Source: VAZQ01 sp963771845 (GTDB taxonomy: Bacteria; Pseudomonadota; Alphaproteobacteria; Rhizobiales; Xanthobacteraceae). Taken from it: a stretch of 64,000 bases of DNA. The notes beneath the pieces were generated by a model. It made no database searches. It was not told the DNA's origin and was given only the letters and a program-made list of their open reading frames with translations. The position numbers and the translations under genes are program-made. Below, piece after piece: positions 31,818 to 40,809 of the stretch. Within the stretch, counting starts at the first letter, position 1; each line of letters opens with the position of its first letter. The stretch spans positions 186,001 through 250,000 of the forward strand of contig CAVYVC010000036.1 in NCBI GenBank assembly GCA_963771845.1, read 5' to 3'.

Positions 31818-32596
31818 GCATCGGACCCATTGTCGTGCGCTGGTATGCGCTCGCCTACATTGTGGGGATTCTTCTCGGCTGGCTCTATGCCCGAACGCTC
31901 ATCAGGAGCGAGCAATTGTGGGCGGGCGCGCCGGCAATGACCTTGCGCGATTACGATGATTTCGTGCTCTGGATAACGCTTGGAATCATTCTCGGCGGCC
32001 GTATCGGTTATGTGCTGTTCTACAATCCTGGATATTTCGCCCGGCATCCACTCGAAACCATCGAGCTGTGGAAGGGCGGCATGTCCTTTCACGGCGGATT
32101 TCTGGGTTGCGTGCTCGCCGTCGTCTGGTTTGCACATCGTCGCGGCCTGTCCATACTTTCACTGGGCGATGTGACCTGCGCCGCCGCGCCAATCGGCCTT
32201 TTCCTCGGGCGGATCGCGAACTTCATCAACGGGGAGCTGTGGGGCCGCCCGACCGACGTGCCCTGGGCGATGATATTTCCGAGCGGCGGACCGGTGCCGC
32301 GCCATCCCAGCCAGCTGTATGAGGCCGCGCTGGAGGGCCTGCTCCTGTTCGCCCTATTGGCCGTTCTGGTCTGGGTCTGGGGCGCCCTCAAGCGTCCGGG
32401 CTTCGTCATCGGAGCGTTCGCGTGCGGATATGCCACCGCACGCACGACGGCTGAATTTTTTCGCGAGCCCGATGCGCAGCTCGGCTTTCTGTGGGGCGGA
32501 TTAACCATGGGAATGCTGCTCTCCATTCCGCTCTTCCTGGCGGGCGTAGCCTTCATGATCTTCGCCGTGCGATATCGAACCGCGGACCAGTCATGA
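31769..32596 (+). CDS. lgt: Phosphatidylglycerol-prolipoprotein diacylglyceryl transferase
   Basis: Lgt adds diacylglycerol to the lipobox cysteine, the first step of lipoprotein maturation, before Lsp and Lnt (15666). The protein starts MHLLVIPFPAFDPVLVSIGP, has about seven membrane helices, and carries the Lgt signature GRIANFINGELWGRPTDVPW and the HGGFLG and RHPSQLYEA segments with conserved His and Arg. ATG 31769 is the family start. It overlaps the next gene by four bases (ATGA), so the two are translationally coupled. Confidence 0.95.
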   Translation: MHLLVIPFPAFDPVLVSIGPIVVRWYALAYIVGILLGWLYARTLIRSEQLWAGAPAMTLRDYDDFVLWITLGIILGGRIGYVLFYNPGYFARHPLETIELWKGGMSFHGGFLGCVLAVVWFAHRRGLSILSLGDVTCAAAPIGLFLGRIANFINGELWGRPTDVPWAMIFPSGGPVPRHPSQLYEAALEGLLLFALLAVLVWVWGALKRPGFVIGAFACGYATARTTAEFFREPDAQLGFLWGGLTMGMLLSIPLFLAGVAFMIFAVRYRTADQS

Positions 32597-33699
32597 AAAC
32601 GGATACGCTTACGCCGCTCGCAGCCGAGATTCGCCGCCGCATCGAGAGCGCAGGTTCGTTGCCGGTATGGGAGTACATGGAGCTGTGTCTCACGCATCCC
32701 GAGCACGGCTATTACTGCACCCGCGGTCCCATCGGAGCCGGCGGCGATTTCACGACGGCGCCGGAGATCAGCCAGATGTTCGGCGAGTTGATCGGCATCT
32801 GGGCGGCTGCGGCATGGCAGGCGATGGGCGCGCCCGAAAACGTCCGGCTCGTGGAACTCGGGCCGGGCCGCGGCACAATGATGCTCGATGCATTGCGGGC
32901 GGCGAAGGTCGTGCCCGCATTTCGAGCCGCGATTGTGCTTCACATGGTCGAAATCAGCCCCGTGCTGGAGAAGCTGCAACGTCAGGCCTTGATTGCAACC
33001 GACGTGCCGGTCTCCTGGCACCGCACCCTGGACGACGTGCCCGACGGCCCGCTCATCATTGTCGCGAACGAGTTCATTGATGCGCTGCCTGCGCACCAAG
33101 CTGTGATGTGCGCCGACGGCTGGCACGAAAGAGTAATCAAGCTCGGGGAGGACGAGGAGCTCCATTTCAGCATCGATCGCGATCCCAGCCCGCTGTTTGA
33201 TGACTTTCTGCCCCGCGAGATATGCAATGCGAGAATTGGGGAAATTTTTGAATGGCGCGCAGATCACATTGCGCTCGAAATTGGCCAGCGCGTGGTGCGC
33301 TCGGGTGGTGTTGCTCTTATCATCGATTACGGCCATGTCAGAAGCGCAATCGGAGACACGCTGCAAGCCGTCAGCAGGCATGGCTTTGCCGATCCCCTTG
33401 CGGATCCGGGCATGGCCGATTTGACGGCACACGTCGACTTTCAGGCTCTGGCGCAGGCCGCCGAAGGCATGGACGCGCGCGTGCACGGCCCGGTCACACA
33501 GGCCCGGTTTCTCCGGCGGCTCGGAATTGGGCAGCGGGCGAGCGTGCTCAAGGCAGCCGCCCCGGCAGATTATGCCAGCACCATTGACGCGGCGGTCGGT
33601 CGGCTCACGGACGAGGACCGTCTCGGCATGGGCCAGCTGATAAAGGTGCTCGCCTTGTCCAGCCCCAAACTGCATTCGCTCCCGGGGTTCGAAGCTTGA
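32593..33699 (+). CDS. Class I SAM-dependent methyltransferase, MidA/NDUFAF7 family
   Basis: A 368-residue methyltransferase of the MidA/NDUFAF7 family. It has the family N-terminus (WEYMELCLTHPEHGYYCTR, DFTTAPEISQMFGELIG), the SAM-binding motif VELGPGRGTMM and the segment IVANEFIDALPAHQ. In eukaryotes NDUFAF7 dimethylates an arginine of complex I subunit NDUFS2; the bacterial role is probably similar. The ATG at 32593 overlaps the lgt stop, and the end is followed immediately by pgeF, so lgt-midA-pgeF is one operon. Confidence 0.93.
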   Translation: MKTDTLTPLAAEIRRRIESAGSLPVWEYMELCLTHPEHGYYCTRGPIGAGGDFTTAPEISQMFGELIGIWAAAAWQAMGAPENVRLVELGPGRGTMMLDALRAAKVVPAFRAAIVLHMVEISPVLEKLQRQALIATDVPVSWHRTLDDVPDGPLIIVANEFIDALPAHQAVMCADGWHERVIKLGEDEELHFSIDRDPSPLFDDFLPREICNARIGEIFEWRADHIALEIGQRVVRSGGVALIIDYGHVRSAIGDTLQAVSRHGFADPLADPGMADLTAHVDFQALAQAAEGMDARVHGPVTQARFLRRLGIGQRASVLKAAAPADYASTIDAAVGRLTDEDRLGMGQLIKVLALSSPKLHSLPGFEA

Positions 33700-33701
33700 G
33701 C

Positions 33702-34469
33702 ATGTTGCAAGCTGGCGCGCTCTCTGTGCTTGCGGGTATCCGCCACGCTTTTTTCACTCGCCAAGGGGGCGTATCCGAGGGCATCTACGCCAGCCTCAAC
33801 GCGGGCATCGGTTCGGACGATGACCCCGCCAAAGTGGCGGAAAACCGCGCCCGCATGGCAGCCGCCCTTGGGGTCGGCGCCGAGTATCTGCTCACCCCTT
33901 ATCAGATCCATTCGCCCAAGGTCGTCGTTGTTGACACTCCCTGGGCGGTCAAGGCACGGCCCCGCGCTGATGCGCTGGTGACAACGCGTCCCGGGCTCGC
34001 GATTGCGATTACGACAGCCGATTGCGGCCCTGTTCTGCTCGCCGACCATGCAGCCCGCGTGATCGCGGCAGCACACGCTGGCTGGCGGGGCGCTGCCGCC
34101 GGGGTGCTCGAAGCAACTGTAGAGGCCATGGAGGGTTGCGGGGCGGATCGCAAGCGCATCGTAGCTGCGCTGGGGCCAATGATCCGTCAGCCCTCCTATG
34201 AAGTGGGGCCGGAATTGGTTAGAGCCTTCAATAGCGAGGAAGCCGGGAATGGGAGGTTCTTCAAGCCTGCCGCGAGGCCAGGGCATGCGTTATTCGATCT
34301 CGCAAGCTATATCGCAGCCCGCCTCGTTCGCATGGATATTGCGCAGATCGAGGATATCGGCCACTGCACCTATTCCGATCCGGTCCGTTTTTTCAGTTAT
34401 CGCCGGTCGACGCATTCCGGCGAAAACGATTATGGACGCCACATCAGCGCGATTGCGCTCTTCGATTGA
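33702..34469 (+). CDS. pgeF: Peptidoglycan editing factor PgeF (YfiH/laccase-domain family)
   Basis: A 255-residue YfiH-family protein. It has FTRQGGVSEGIYASLNAG, the motif TADCGPVL and AAAHAGWRGAAAGV with the metal-binding Cys and His residues, and HCTYSDPVRFFSYRR near the C-terminus. In E. coli the family removes misincorporated L-Ser from peptidoglycan precursors. ATG 33702 is used; a TTG at 33696 overlaps the upstream stop. The last 88 bases, plus 66 bases downstream, are duplicated at 35649-35802 beyond an insertion sequence; this copy keeps the whole gene. Confidence 0.92.
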   Translation: MLQAGALSVLAGIRHAFFTRQGGVSEGIYASLNAGIGSDDDPAKVAENRARMAAALGVGAEYLLTPYQIHSPKVVVVDTPWAVKARPRADALVTTRPGLAIAITTADCGPVLLADHAARVIAAAHAGWRGAAAGVLEATVEAMEGCGADRKRIVAALGPMIRQPSYEVGPELVRAFNSEEAGNGRFFKPAARPGHALFDLASYIAARLVRMDIAQIEDIGHCTYSDPVRFFSYRRSTHSGENDYGRHISAIALFD

Positions 34470-34535
34470 AGATGCCGTGTGTGCCGGACATATCCACAAG
34501 CAACTTCGGTGTGCCCAGGTGCCCATGGTTATTAC
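34382..34535. repeat. Direct repeat, left copy (end of pgeF plus downstream)
   Basis: This 154-bp segment recurs at 35649-35802 with a single difference (T versus G in the ACGATTATGG/ACGATGATGG word). It covers the last 29 codons of pgeF, its stop codon and 66 bases after it. It is far longer than a transposition target duplication, so a segmental duplication, recombination or assembly artefact must be considered. Confidence 0.95.
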
Positions 34536-35648
34536 ACGGCACGGAATCCGGGTTAACGCTCATTTGAGTTGAAGAATTTCTAGCAAGAAATCCGGGTTCC
34601 AGCCGGCAGTTTTGCGTCGTGTCTTGACGCTCCCCTTGGCCTTATTGGCACGCACGAGGCCGAGAGCGAAGCGGCGGACGATAGTCATGTTCTTGGCTCC
34701 GTGGCCGGTCCGATAACGCGACAGATCGTCCTTGAATTCGACATCGAGCAGCCAATGCATGCTCTCGACGCCCCAATGACCGCGCGCGCCCCTGGCGATC
34801 CGTTCGATATCGAGCGGCGCGGACGAGATATAGTGGTGGGTATCGAAGCTGCAGCGATCGGAATATTCAGCACGTGCGTGGACCTTCGCGATGGTTTTGA
34901 TGTTCTTGAAGCGCGGCTGGCCCGGGTAGCTTCTCTCCGACGTTATCCAGTCGACCTTGCTGGAGGCGGTGTAGGTGCGCGTCTCGATCCGGCCATGTCC
35001 CTTCTCGACCGTAGTTTTGCTGACGAACTCGTCGGCGGGCGCGGTGCGGAAATAGTCCTCGACATCGGCTTCGAGCGTGGGTTGGTTGCCCTTGAGGGGC
35101 AGCAAATAATCGGCCTTATGAGCAACGATCTTGTCAGCAATCTCGACTTGGCAGCCCATGGCGTCGATGGTGACGAGCGCGCCCTCAAGCTGTTTGGTCT
35201 CGGCGAGTTGATCGAGAAGATCGGGGATGGCGGTGATCTCGTTGGTCTTCTCCGGAACGCTCAACTGCGCCAATGTCAGCCTTGCATGGGTGGCGTAGGC
35301 GCTGAGCGTATGCAGAGCTTTAAGCCCTTTGCGCTGGTCGTGGGTCCGGCGTGACGTTTTGCCGTCGATGGCGATGAATTCGTGCCGGTTCGGCCACAGT
35401 GCGGCAATCCAGCTGTTGAAACAGCGGCCGAACAGGATCGGATCGATCCGATTGAGGAGGGCCCGGAGCCAGCGCTCGCAGGGAATGCCGTGATGAAACT
35501 CCGAGAAATGCCGCAGGAAGGCAAGATGGTGTTTGCCCCAGGCGACAATGTCGTCGAATCATCGCAGGAGGCAATCGTGGCGCAGCCACCAACAGCAAGA
35601 CCTCTTGCAGCGGATACAGGATATGCGCCACGGCTCCTATCCGAGCCG
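34536..35648. mobile_element. Degenerate ISAs1-family insertion sequence
   Basis: The 1113 bases between the two direct repeats are almost wholly occupied by a broken ISAs1-type transposase gene on the minus strand. No terminal inverted repeats could be made out at the junctions. ISAs1 elements are usually about 1.2-1.4 kb, so the element seems short, with its 5' end (transposase N-terminus) missing. It sits between pgeF and prs, separating a gene block that is normally adjacent. Confidence 0.8.
34560..35648 (-). pseudogene. ISAs1-family transposase, frameshifted and 5' truncated
   Basis: The main frame (from about 35555 down to 34560) shows IDGKTSRR, TIDAMGCQVEIADKI, YLLPLKGNQPTL and HWGVESMHWLLDVEFKDD, carrying the acidic residues and context of the ISAs1 DDE transposase. 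Upstream, YPLQEVLLLVAA, then TIASCDD, then FDDIVAWG are in successive different frames: a missing C near 35582 and a missing A near 35557 (plus strand) would restore VAAATIASCDDFDDIVAWG. The first 15-25 residues of the family are absent because the direct repeat starts there. The protein should be inactive unless the shifts are sequencing errors. Confidence 0.85.
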
Positions 35649-35802
35649 GGTCCGTTTTTTCAGTTATCGCCGGTCGACGCATTCCGGCGAAAACGATGAT
35701 GGACGCCACATCAGCGCGATTGCGCTCTTCGATTGAAGATGCCGTGTGTGCCGGACATATCCACAAGCAACTTCGGTGTGCCCAGGTGCCCATGGTTATT
35801 AC
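35649..35802. repeat. Direct repeat, right copy
   Basis: The second copy of the 154-bp segment, 153/154 identical to 34382-34535. Here the pgeF tail has no upstream gene body: the sequence just before it belongs to the transposase on the other strand. It leads into the prs upstream region. Confidence 0.95.
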
Positions 35803-35876
35803 GGGTCATATTGCCAGCCTTGCCAGCCCCTTGTTATTGAGCCCTGACAGAGCGCGGCCCGCGCCGGGAGACTGCC

Positions 35877-36830
35877 ATGCGGCCGAATAATGGGGCGATC
35901 AAGCTTGTCGCCGGCAACTCCAATCCAGCTCTTGCCGATGCCATCGCCGCCTATCTCGCAACCCCCCTCACGAAGGCGGTGGTCCGCAGATTTGCGGACA
36001 TGGAAATCTTCGTCGAAATCCAGGAGAACGTGCGCGGCACCGACGTTTTTGTGCTGCAGTCGACCTCGTTCCCGGCAAACGACCACCTTATGGAGCTGCT
36101 CATCATTATCGATGCGCTGCGGCGTGCATCGGGGCGGCGCGTCACGGCCGTCATCCCTTATTTCGGCTATGCGCGTCAGGACCGAAAGCCCGGTCCCCGA
36201 ACTCCCATCTCCGCCAAGCTTGTGTCCAATCTCATCACGCGAGCCGGCGCCGACCGGGTAATGACGCTCGACCTCCACGCTGGACAGATTCAGGGTTTTT
36301 TCGACATTCCGACCGACAATCTTTACGCCGCCCCCATGATGGTGCGTGACATCAAGGAGCGATTCGAGCTGTCAAAGATCATGGTCGTATCGCCCGATGT
36401 GGGCGGAGTGGGGCGCGCGCGCGGGCTCGCCAAGCGCATCAATGCTCCGCTCGCAATCGTGGATAAGCGCCGCGAGCGGCCCGGTGAATCTGAGGTGATG
36501 AACGTAATCGGCGATGTCGAGAGGGCGATCTGCATTCTCATCGACGATATCATCGATTCCGGCGGGACCGTGGTCAATGCAGCCGACGCGCTGCTCGATA
36601 AGGGTGCCACCGAAGTGTACGCCTATATTACTCATGGGGTGCTTTCAGGCGGCGCAGTCGCGCGCATCGCTGCGTCACGGCTCAAGGAGCTTGTGATTAC
36701 CGATTCCATTCAGCCGACTCAGGCCGTGCGGGTCTCCCGCAACATCCGCGTGCTCTCGGTCGCAAGCCTCATCGGGGAGGCGATCGGGCGCACAGCTGCC
36801 GAGGAATCGGTGTCGAGCCTGTTCGACTAG
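35877..36830 (+). CDS. prs: Ribose-phosphate pyrophosphokinase
   Basis: Prs makes PRPP from ribose 5-phosphate and ATP, the precursor for nucleotides, histidine and tryptophan. The 317-residue protein shows the class I features: FADMEIFVEIQENVRG, the flexible loop YARQDRKPGPRTPISAKL, the regulatory and metal-binding segment DLHAGQIQGFFDIP, and the PRPP loop IDDIIDSGGTV. ATG 35877 is used. Its promoter probably lies in the right copy of the direct repeat or the 74 bases after it, so the insertion could have changed prs expression (inference). Confidence 0.96.
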   Translation: MRPNNGAIKLVAGNSNPALADAIAAYLATPLTKAVVRRFADMEIFVEIQENVRGTDVFVLQSTSFPANDHLMELLIIIDALRRASGRRVTAVIPYFGYARQDRKPGPRTPISAKLVSNLITRAGADRVMTLDLHAGQIQGFFDIPTDNLYAAPMMVRDIKERFELSKIMVVSPDVGGVGRARGLAKRINAPLAIVDKRRERPGESEVMNVIGDVERAICILIDDIIDSGGTVVNAADALLDKGATEVYAYITHGVLSGGAVARIAASRLKELVITDSIQPTQAVRVSRNIRVLSVASLIGEAIGRTAAEESVSSLFD

Positions 36831-37127
36831 AACTTAGAGGACGACAGAGTCGACAACGGGGGTCTCTCGGTCCTCTGCCCTGCTTCGTCAGCCGTCCGTC
36901 CGTGAGCTTCCTGTGGAGAACGACTCCGCGCGGGCCGGATATCCACCAATCGTTAACCCCTCCAGAGGCCTATTGCGCTTTAGTGGCTGGAATCAAGGGG
37001 TTATATTCGACTCGACGGTGATTCGCCCCGGGGCGGGGATTGGCTCCATCGGGGACCGCGTCGAACAGCGGCGTGCGTGCGGGCGAGTACGCAGTCCACA
37101 TCCCAGCGGCATGTGGTGGAGACGGGC

Positions 37128-37628
37128 ATGTCACTCATCGACCTTAGCGAGCAGCCGCGCCTCAATCCACTCGACGTCGTCGAGCGGGTGGCCGCCGGCA
37201 ACGGCTGGGCCTTTGAGCGCGCTGGCGATGACGAGATCACAATTATCGTCAGCGGCAAGTGGTCCGAATATCAGGTTTCCTACACATGGATGTTCAACAT
37301 CGAAGCCTTGCATCTCGCCTGCGCTTTCGAGCTCAAGGTGCCGGAGCGGTGCCGGCTCGAGGTCCAGCAACTGATTTCTCTCATCAACGAACAGATGTGG
37401 GTGGGTCACCTCGATCTTTGGATCCAGGAGGGGCTCGTCATGTATCGCCACGCTCTGGTGCTGGCCGGGGGGGTTGAGGCGACAAATCGTCAATGCGAGG
37501 CGCTGTTGGGAACCGCGCTGGACGTGTGCGAGCGTTACTTCCCGGCCTTTCAATTCGTGGTCTGGGCCGGCAAGTCGGCGCGCGAGTCGCTTGATGCGGC
37601 GATGTTCGAGACCCAAGGTCAGGCCTAG
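37128..37628 (+). CDS. YbjN domain-containing protein
   Basis: A 166-residue cytoplasmic protein with the YbjN (type III chaperone-like) fold, seen as NPLDVVERVAAGNGWAFERAGD, EITIIVSGKWSEYQVSYTW and the helix LISLINEQMWVGHLDLW. GGAGACGGGC before ATG 37128 decides the start. The function of this alphaproteobacterial branch is unknown. It is directly followed by proC and a TetR regulator, an order I associate with Rhizobiales. Confidence 0.87.
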   Translation: MSLIDLSEQPRLNPLDVVERVAAGNGWAFERAGDDEITIIVSGKWSEYQVSYTWMFNIEALHLACAFELKVPERCRLEVQQLISLINEQMWVGHLDLWIQEGLVMYRHALVLAGGVEATNRQCEALLGTALDVCERYFPAFQFVVWAGKSARESLDAAMFETQGQA

Positions 37629-37713
37629 CATCTGCGGTGCTCGCCCTCTTTCCTGCGATGTGATTTAACGCCCGCGTGCCGGCATCCGGCACAGTGGCGC
37701 GCAGGAGCAGTCC

Positions 37714-38565
37714 ATGAGTCCTGGCACGGACGACCAAGCGCAAGGGATGCTTGGACGCGAGCTTTGCGGCAGCATATTGCTCGCCGGCGCTGGCAAAATG
37801 GGGGGCGCCTTGCTGGAAGGATGGCTTGGCCTCGGGCTGTCGCCCGAACGGCTCATCGTCATCGAGCCGCAACCAACCGACGCTATTGTGTCACTCACCG
37901 ATCGGGGCCTGTGCCTCAACCCGGCGCAAGGGCAGGACCGCGAAATCGCGGCGGCCGTCATTGCGGTCAAGCCGCAAATCGCGCCCGAAGTCGTGCCGGC
38001 GCTGCGGCCCTTCATTCGGGCTGGGACCATTGTGGTCTCCATCATGGCTGGCAGGACGTTGCGCTTCCTTCAGGCGAGCGTTCCGGACACGGCGCTGGTT
38101 CGCGCCATGCCGAATACGCCGGCGGCTGTCGGCCGCGGGATCACGGTTGCGGTTCCAAACGCGAAAGTATCCGCCACCCAACGCAAGCTCGCGCATGCAC
38201 TCCTTTCCGCAGTTGGGCGCGTGGAGTGGATCGAGGATGAGGCCTTTATGGACGCGGTCACGGCCGTGTCAGGTTCAGGCCCGGCATATGTATTTCTGCT
38301 GTGCGAGGCCATGGCGCGGGCCGGTTGCGCTGCCGGCCTGCCGCGCGCGCTCGCGGAGGCCTTGGCGCGCGCGACGGTGGCAGGCTCCGGCGAGCTCTTG
38401 CAGCGATCGGAGCTGGATCCGGCTATCTTGCGCGAAAACGTGACGTCACCCGGCGGCACGACTGCCGCGGCTCTTGACGTTCTGATGGGCAACGACGGCC
38501 TTCCGGCGCTGATGCAAAAAGCGATTGCGGCGGCGACCAAGCGATCCCGCGAACTGGCCGGCTAA
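37714..38565 (+). CDS. proC: Pyrroline-5-carboxylate reductase
   Basis: ProC reduces pyrroline-5-carboxylate to proline with NAD(P)H. The 283-residue protein has the dinucleotide-binding motif GAGKMGGALLEGW, AVKPQ, RAMPNTPA and the C-terminal signature VSGSGPAYVFLLCEAM to LRENVTSPGGTTAAAL. An N-terminal extension of about 17 residues before LCGSILLAGAG suggests that the true start could be the internal ATG at 37747. Same direction as its neighbours. Confidence 0.95.
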   Translation: MSPGTDDQAQGMLGRELCGSILLAGAGKMGGALLEGWLGLGLSPERLIVIEPQPTDAIVSLTDRGLCLNPAQGQDREIAAAVIAVKPQIAPEVVPALRPFIRAGTIVVSIMAGRTLRFLQASVPDTALVRAMPNTPAAVGRGITVAVPNAKVSATQRKLAHALLSAVGRVEWIEDEAFMDAVTAVSGSGPAYVFLLCEAMARAGCAAGLPRALAEALARATVAGSGELLQRSELDPAILRENVTSPGGTTAAALDVLMGNDGLPALMQKAIAAATKRSRELAG

Positions 38566-38657
38566 AGCTCAGGCCTCCCCTTATGGCGGCGGGCACCCTG
38601 GAACGCTCGACCCTGCCCGGTTAAATTGATGCGCAGCTAAGACGACGAGAGACGGCA

Positions 38658-39371
38658 ATGGCTCGCAAAGCTCGCTCCCCTCAGAGACAACGCGCACGCG
38701 TTGCAAGCGCCACCGCGACACAGGGCACCAAATCCGTCCGCGAGCGGATCATCGATGCGTTCATGGATCTTCTGGCGCAGAAGCCGATCGACCAAATCGG
38801 ATTTGGTGAAATTGCCGGCCGTGCCGATCTTTCGCTGTCCGAGCTTCGCGCCGCCTTTGGATCAAAGCTCGCCATGGTTGCCGCCCATGTGAAGGAGATC
38901 GACCGCAAGGTGCTTGCGGCACGCGATCCGGACATGGCCGAGGAATCCGCACGCGAGCGGTTGTTCGACGTGCTCATGCGCCGGCTCGAAATCCTCGAGC
39001 CACGCAAGGAGGCGGTGCGTTCGCTGCTACGCTCATGTCGGCGCGATCCGGGAATGGCCATGGCGCTGAACGGGCTTGCCGTTCGCTCACAGCAGTGGAT
39101 GCTCGCTGCCGCCGGCCTCGACGCGAGCGGGCCGGGAGGCATGATCCGCGCGCAGGGACTGGCGCTTCTATTCGCGTCCGTGCTGCGAACGTGGATCAAT
39201 GACGACGATCCGGGCCACGCACGCACTATGGCTGCCCTCGATCGTGCGCTCGCGCGCGGCCAACGCTTGTCGCGTTTTGTTGGTGATCTCTGTCGGATTC
39301 CCCGGTTCAGGACGGGGATGCGCCAGCGCCGGGATAGCGACTCCGACGATGAGCGGACAGTTGAGGTATAG
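38658..39371 (+). CDS. TetR/AcrR family transcriptional regulator
   Basis: A 237-residue regulator. After a basic N-terminal segment it has the TetR DNA-binding domain: RERIIDAFMDLLAQKPIDQI, FGEIAGRADLSLSELRAAFG with the recognition helix, then a C-terminal ligand domain (ARERLFDVLMRRLEILEPRK). The Arg/Asp-rich C-terminus (MRQRRDSDSDDERTVEV) is unusual. It is downstream of proC and may regulate its own operon. The ligand is unknown. Confidence 0.88.
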   Translation: MARKARSPQRQRARVASATATQGTKSVRERIIDAFMDLLAQKPIDQIGFGEIAGRADLSLSELRAAFGSKLAMVAAHVKEIDRKVLAARDPDMAEESARERLFDVLMRRLEILEPRKEAVRSLLRSCRRDPGMAMALNGLAVRSQQWMLAAAGLDASGPGGMIRAQGLALLFASVLRTWINDDDPGHARTMAALDRALARGQRLSRFVGDLCRIPRFRTGMRQRRDSDSDDERTVEV

Positions 39372-39376
39372 AAGGC

Positions 39377-40786
39377 CTATACCGGTACGCGTACCGTCGC
39401 GCGCAGTCCCCCCATCGGGCTATCCGAAAGCAGAATATCCCCGCCGTGCGAACGGGCAATGTCCCTTGCGATTGCAAGGCCGAGCCCGGTGCCGCCCTCG
39501 TCCTGGTTGCGCGCGTCATCCAGGCGCAGAAAGGGCTTGAACACTTCCTCGCGCAATTGTGGAGGAATACCCGGGCCGTCGTCATCGACCGTCACCGTCA
39601 ACCAGCGGTGATCACGATGTCCGGTGATCGAAATCGACGCCGCATGACGCGCGGCGTTGGACAGGAGATTTCCGAGGCAGCGCTTGAATGCTGCCGGCCG
39701 CACGCTGACGATGGGATCGCCATAGAAACTTACATTTGCTTCGTGACCGTTGCGCTCGGCGTCGGACTTGAGCTCCTGCAAGAACGCGCTCATGTCGGTG
39801 AGTGCCGAATGCTCACCTGAATCGCCGCGCGCAAAGGCGAGATATGCTTCCAGCATGCAACTCATCTCATCCACGTCCTTCTTCATCGCTTCAACCTCGG
39901 GACCCTCACCGATCAAGGCAAGCTCGAGTTTGAAACGAGTAAGGATTGTACGAAGATCGTGTGATACCCCCGCCAGCATGGCGGTGCGCTGCTCGATCGC
40001 CCGCTCGATGCGCCGCTTCATTTCGATGAAGGCATGCGCGGCGCGCCGAACTTCGCGTGCGCCACGCGGCCGAAAATCCGGCACTTCGCGTCCTTTTCCG
40101 AAGCTCTCCGCCGCGTCCGCCAGGCTCAGGATCGGGCGTATCTGATTGCGCAGAAACAAGACCGCGACCGTGATGAGGACCAGCGAGGTGCCTACCATCC
40201 ATTCGAGGAAGATATGGGAGTTCGACACATAGGCTGCGCCGCGCGGCGCGAATACCCGCATGACTGCGTCGTCGAGCCTGATGCGAATTTCGAGCAGCGC
40301 AGACCGTCCCACGGTATCGACCCAGAACGGCCGGCGTATCTGTTTACTCACTTCCTCCGAGAGCGCCTGATCGAGCAGAGAAAAGAATGGCTTCGGGGCG
40401 GGCGGCGGCAGTTCGTCGACTGACAAGAAGTCCACGACCAGGCCGAGCTTCTCCTGCGCGATCCGGCGAAGCTGTACACGATTGCTGTCCTGCGGAAGCA
40501 GCTTGTAAAACTCGATCAGGCTTGCGATGTCCTGCACCACGCCGGCGGACAGCCTTTGAGTGACGAGATTGTAGTGGCGCTCCATGAACATGTATGCGAC
40601 CACTGATTGCAGAAGGACCATCGGAGCGATGATGATCAGAAGCGCGCGGGCAAAAAGGCCCTTTGGCATCGCGCCTTTCAACGTGACTGAGGCGCGGTCA
40701 AAGAATTGGTTCACGCGAGCCACAAGCGAGCGCAGCGCCGACACCCCTGTACGGAGCGCGTTTAATCCAACGTCGAGGGTGGTCAT
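39377..40786 (-). CDS. Sensor histidine kinase (EnvZ-like)
   Basis: A 469-residue membrane kinase with helices at about 45-67 and 195-213 flanking a periplasmic domain, a HAMP linker, the phosphoacceptor His276 in GVSHDLRTILTRFKLELAL, the N box NLLSNAARHA, and ATP lid boxes DDDGPGIP and GTGLGLAI. The H box has Ile where most kinases have Pro (LRT-P-LTR). The gene follows its response regulator with a 23-base gap. Signal and targets are unknown; the pair is OmpR/EnvZ-like. Confidence 0.92.
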   Translation of the reverse strand: MTTLDVGLNALRTGVSALRSLVARVNQFFDRASVTLKGAMPKGLFARALLIIIAPMVLLQSVVAYMFMERHYNLVTQRLSAGVVQDIASLIEFYKLLPQDSNRVQLRRIAQEKLGLVVDFLSVDELPPPAPKPFFSLLDQALSEEVSKQIRRPFWVDTVGRSALLEIRIRLDDAVMRVFAPRGAAYVSNSHIFLEWMVGTSLVLITVAVLFLRNQIRPILSLADAAESFGKGREVPDFRPRGAREVRRAAHAFIEMKRRIERAIEQRTAMLAGVSHDLRTILTRFKLELALIGEGPEVEAMKKDVDEMSCMLEAYLAFARGDSGEHSALTDMSAFLQELKSDAERNGHEANVSFYGDPIVSVRPAAFKRCLGNLLSNAARHAASISITGHRDHRWLTVTVDDDGPGIPPQLREEVFKPFLRLDDARNQDEGGTGLGLAIARDIARSHGGDILLSDSPMGGLRATVRVPV

Positions 40787-40809
40787 GGCGAGCTTCTTAT
40801 GGCCAGATT

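Noticed and set aside
32089..33675. 528-codon frame antisense to lgt and midA
   Set aside because: Covers two well-supported genes on the opposite strand; no recognisable protein content.
35585..35736. Apparent second pgeF 3' end continuing upstream of the right direct repeat (RIQDMRHGSYPSRVRFF on the plus strand)
   Set aside because: The similarity upstream of 35649 is weak and that stretch is antisense to the transposase start (YPLQEVLLLV), which explains it better; only 35649-35802 is a true copy.
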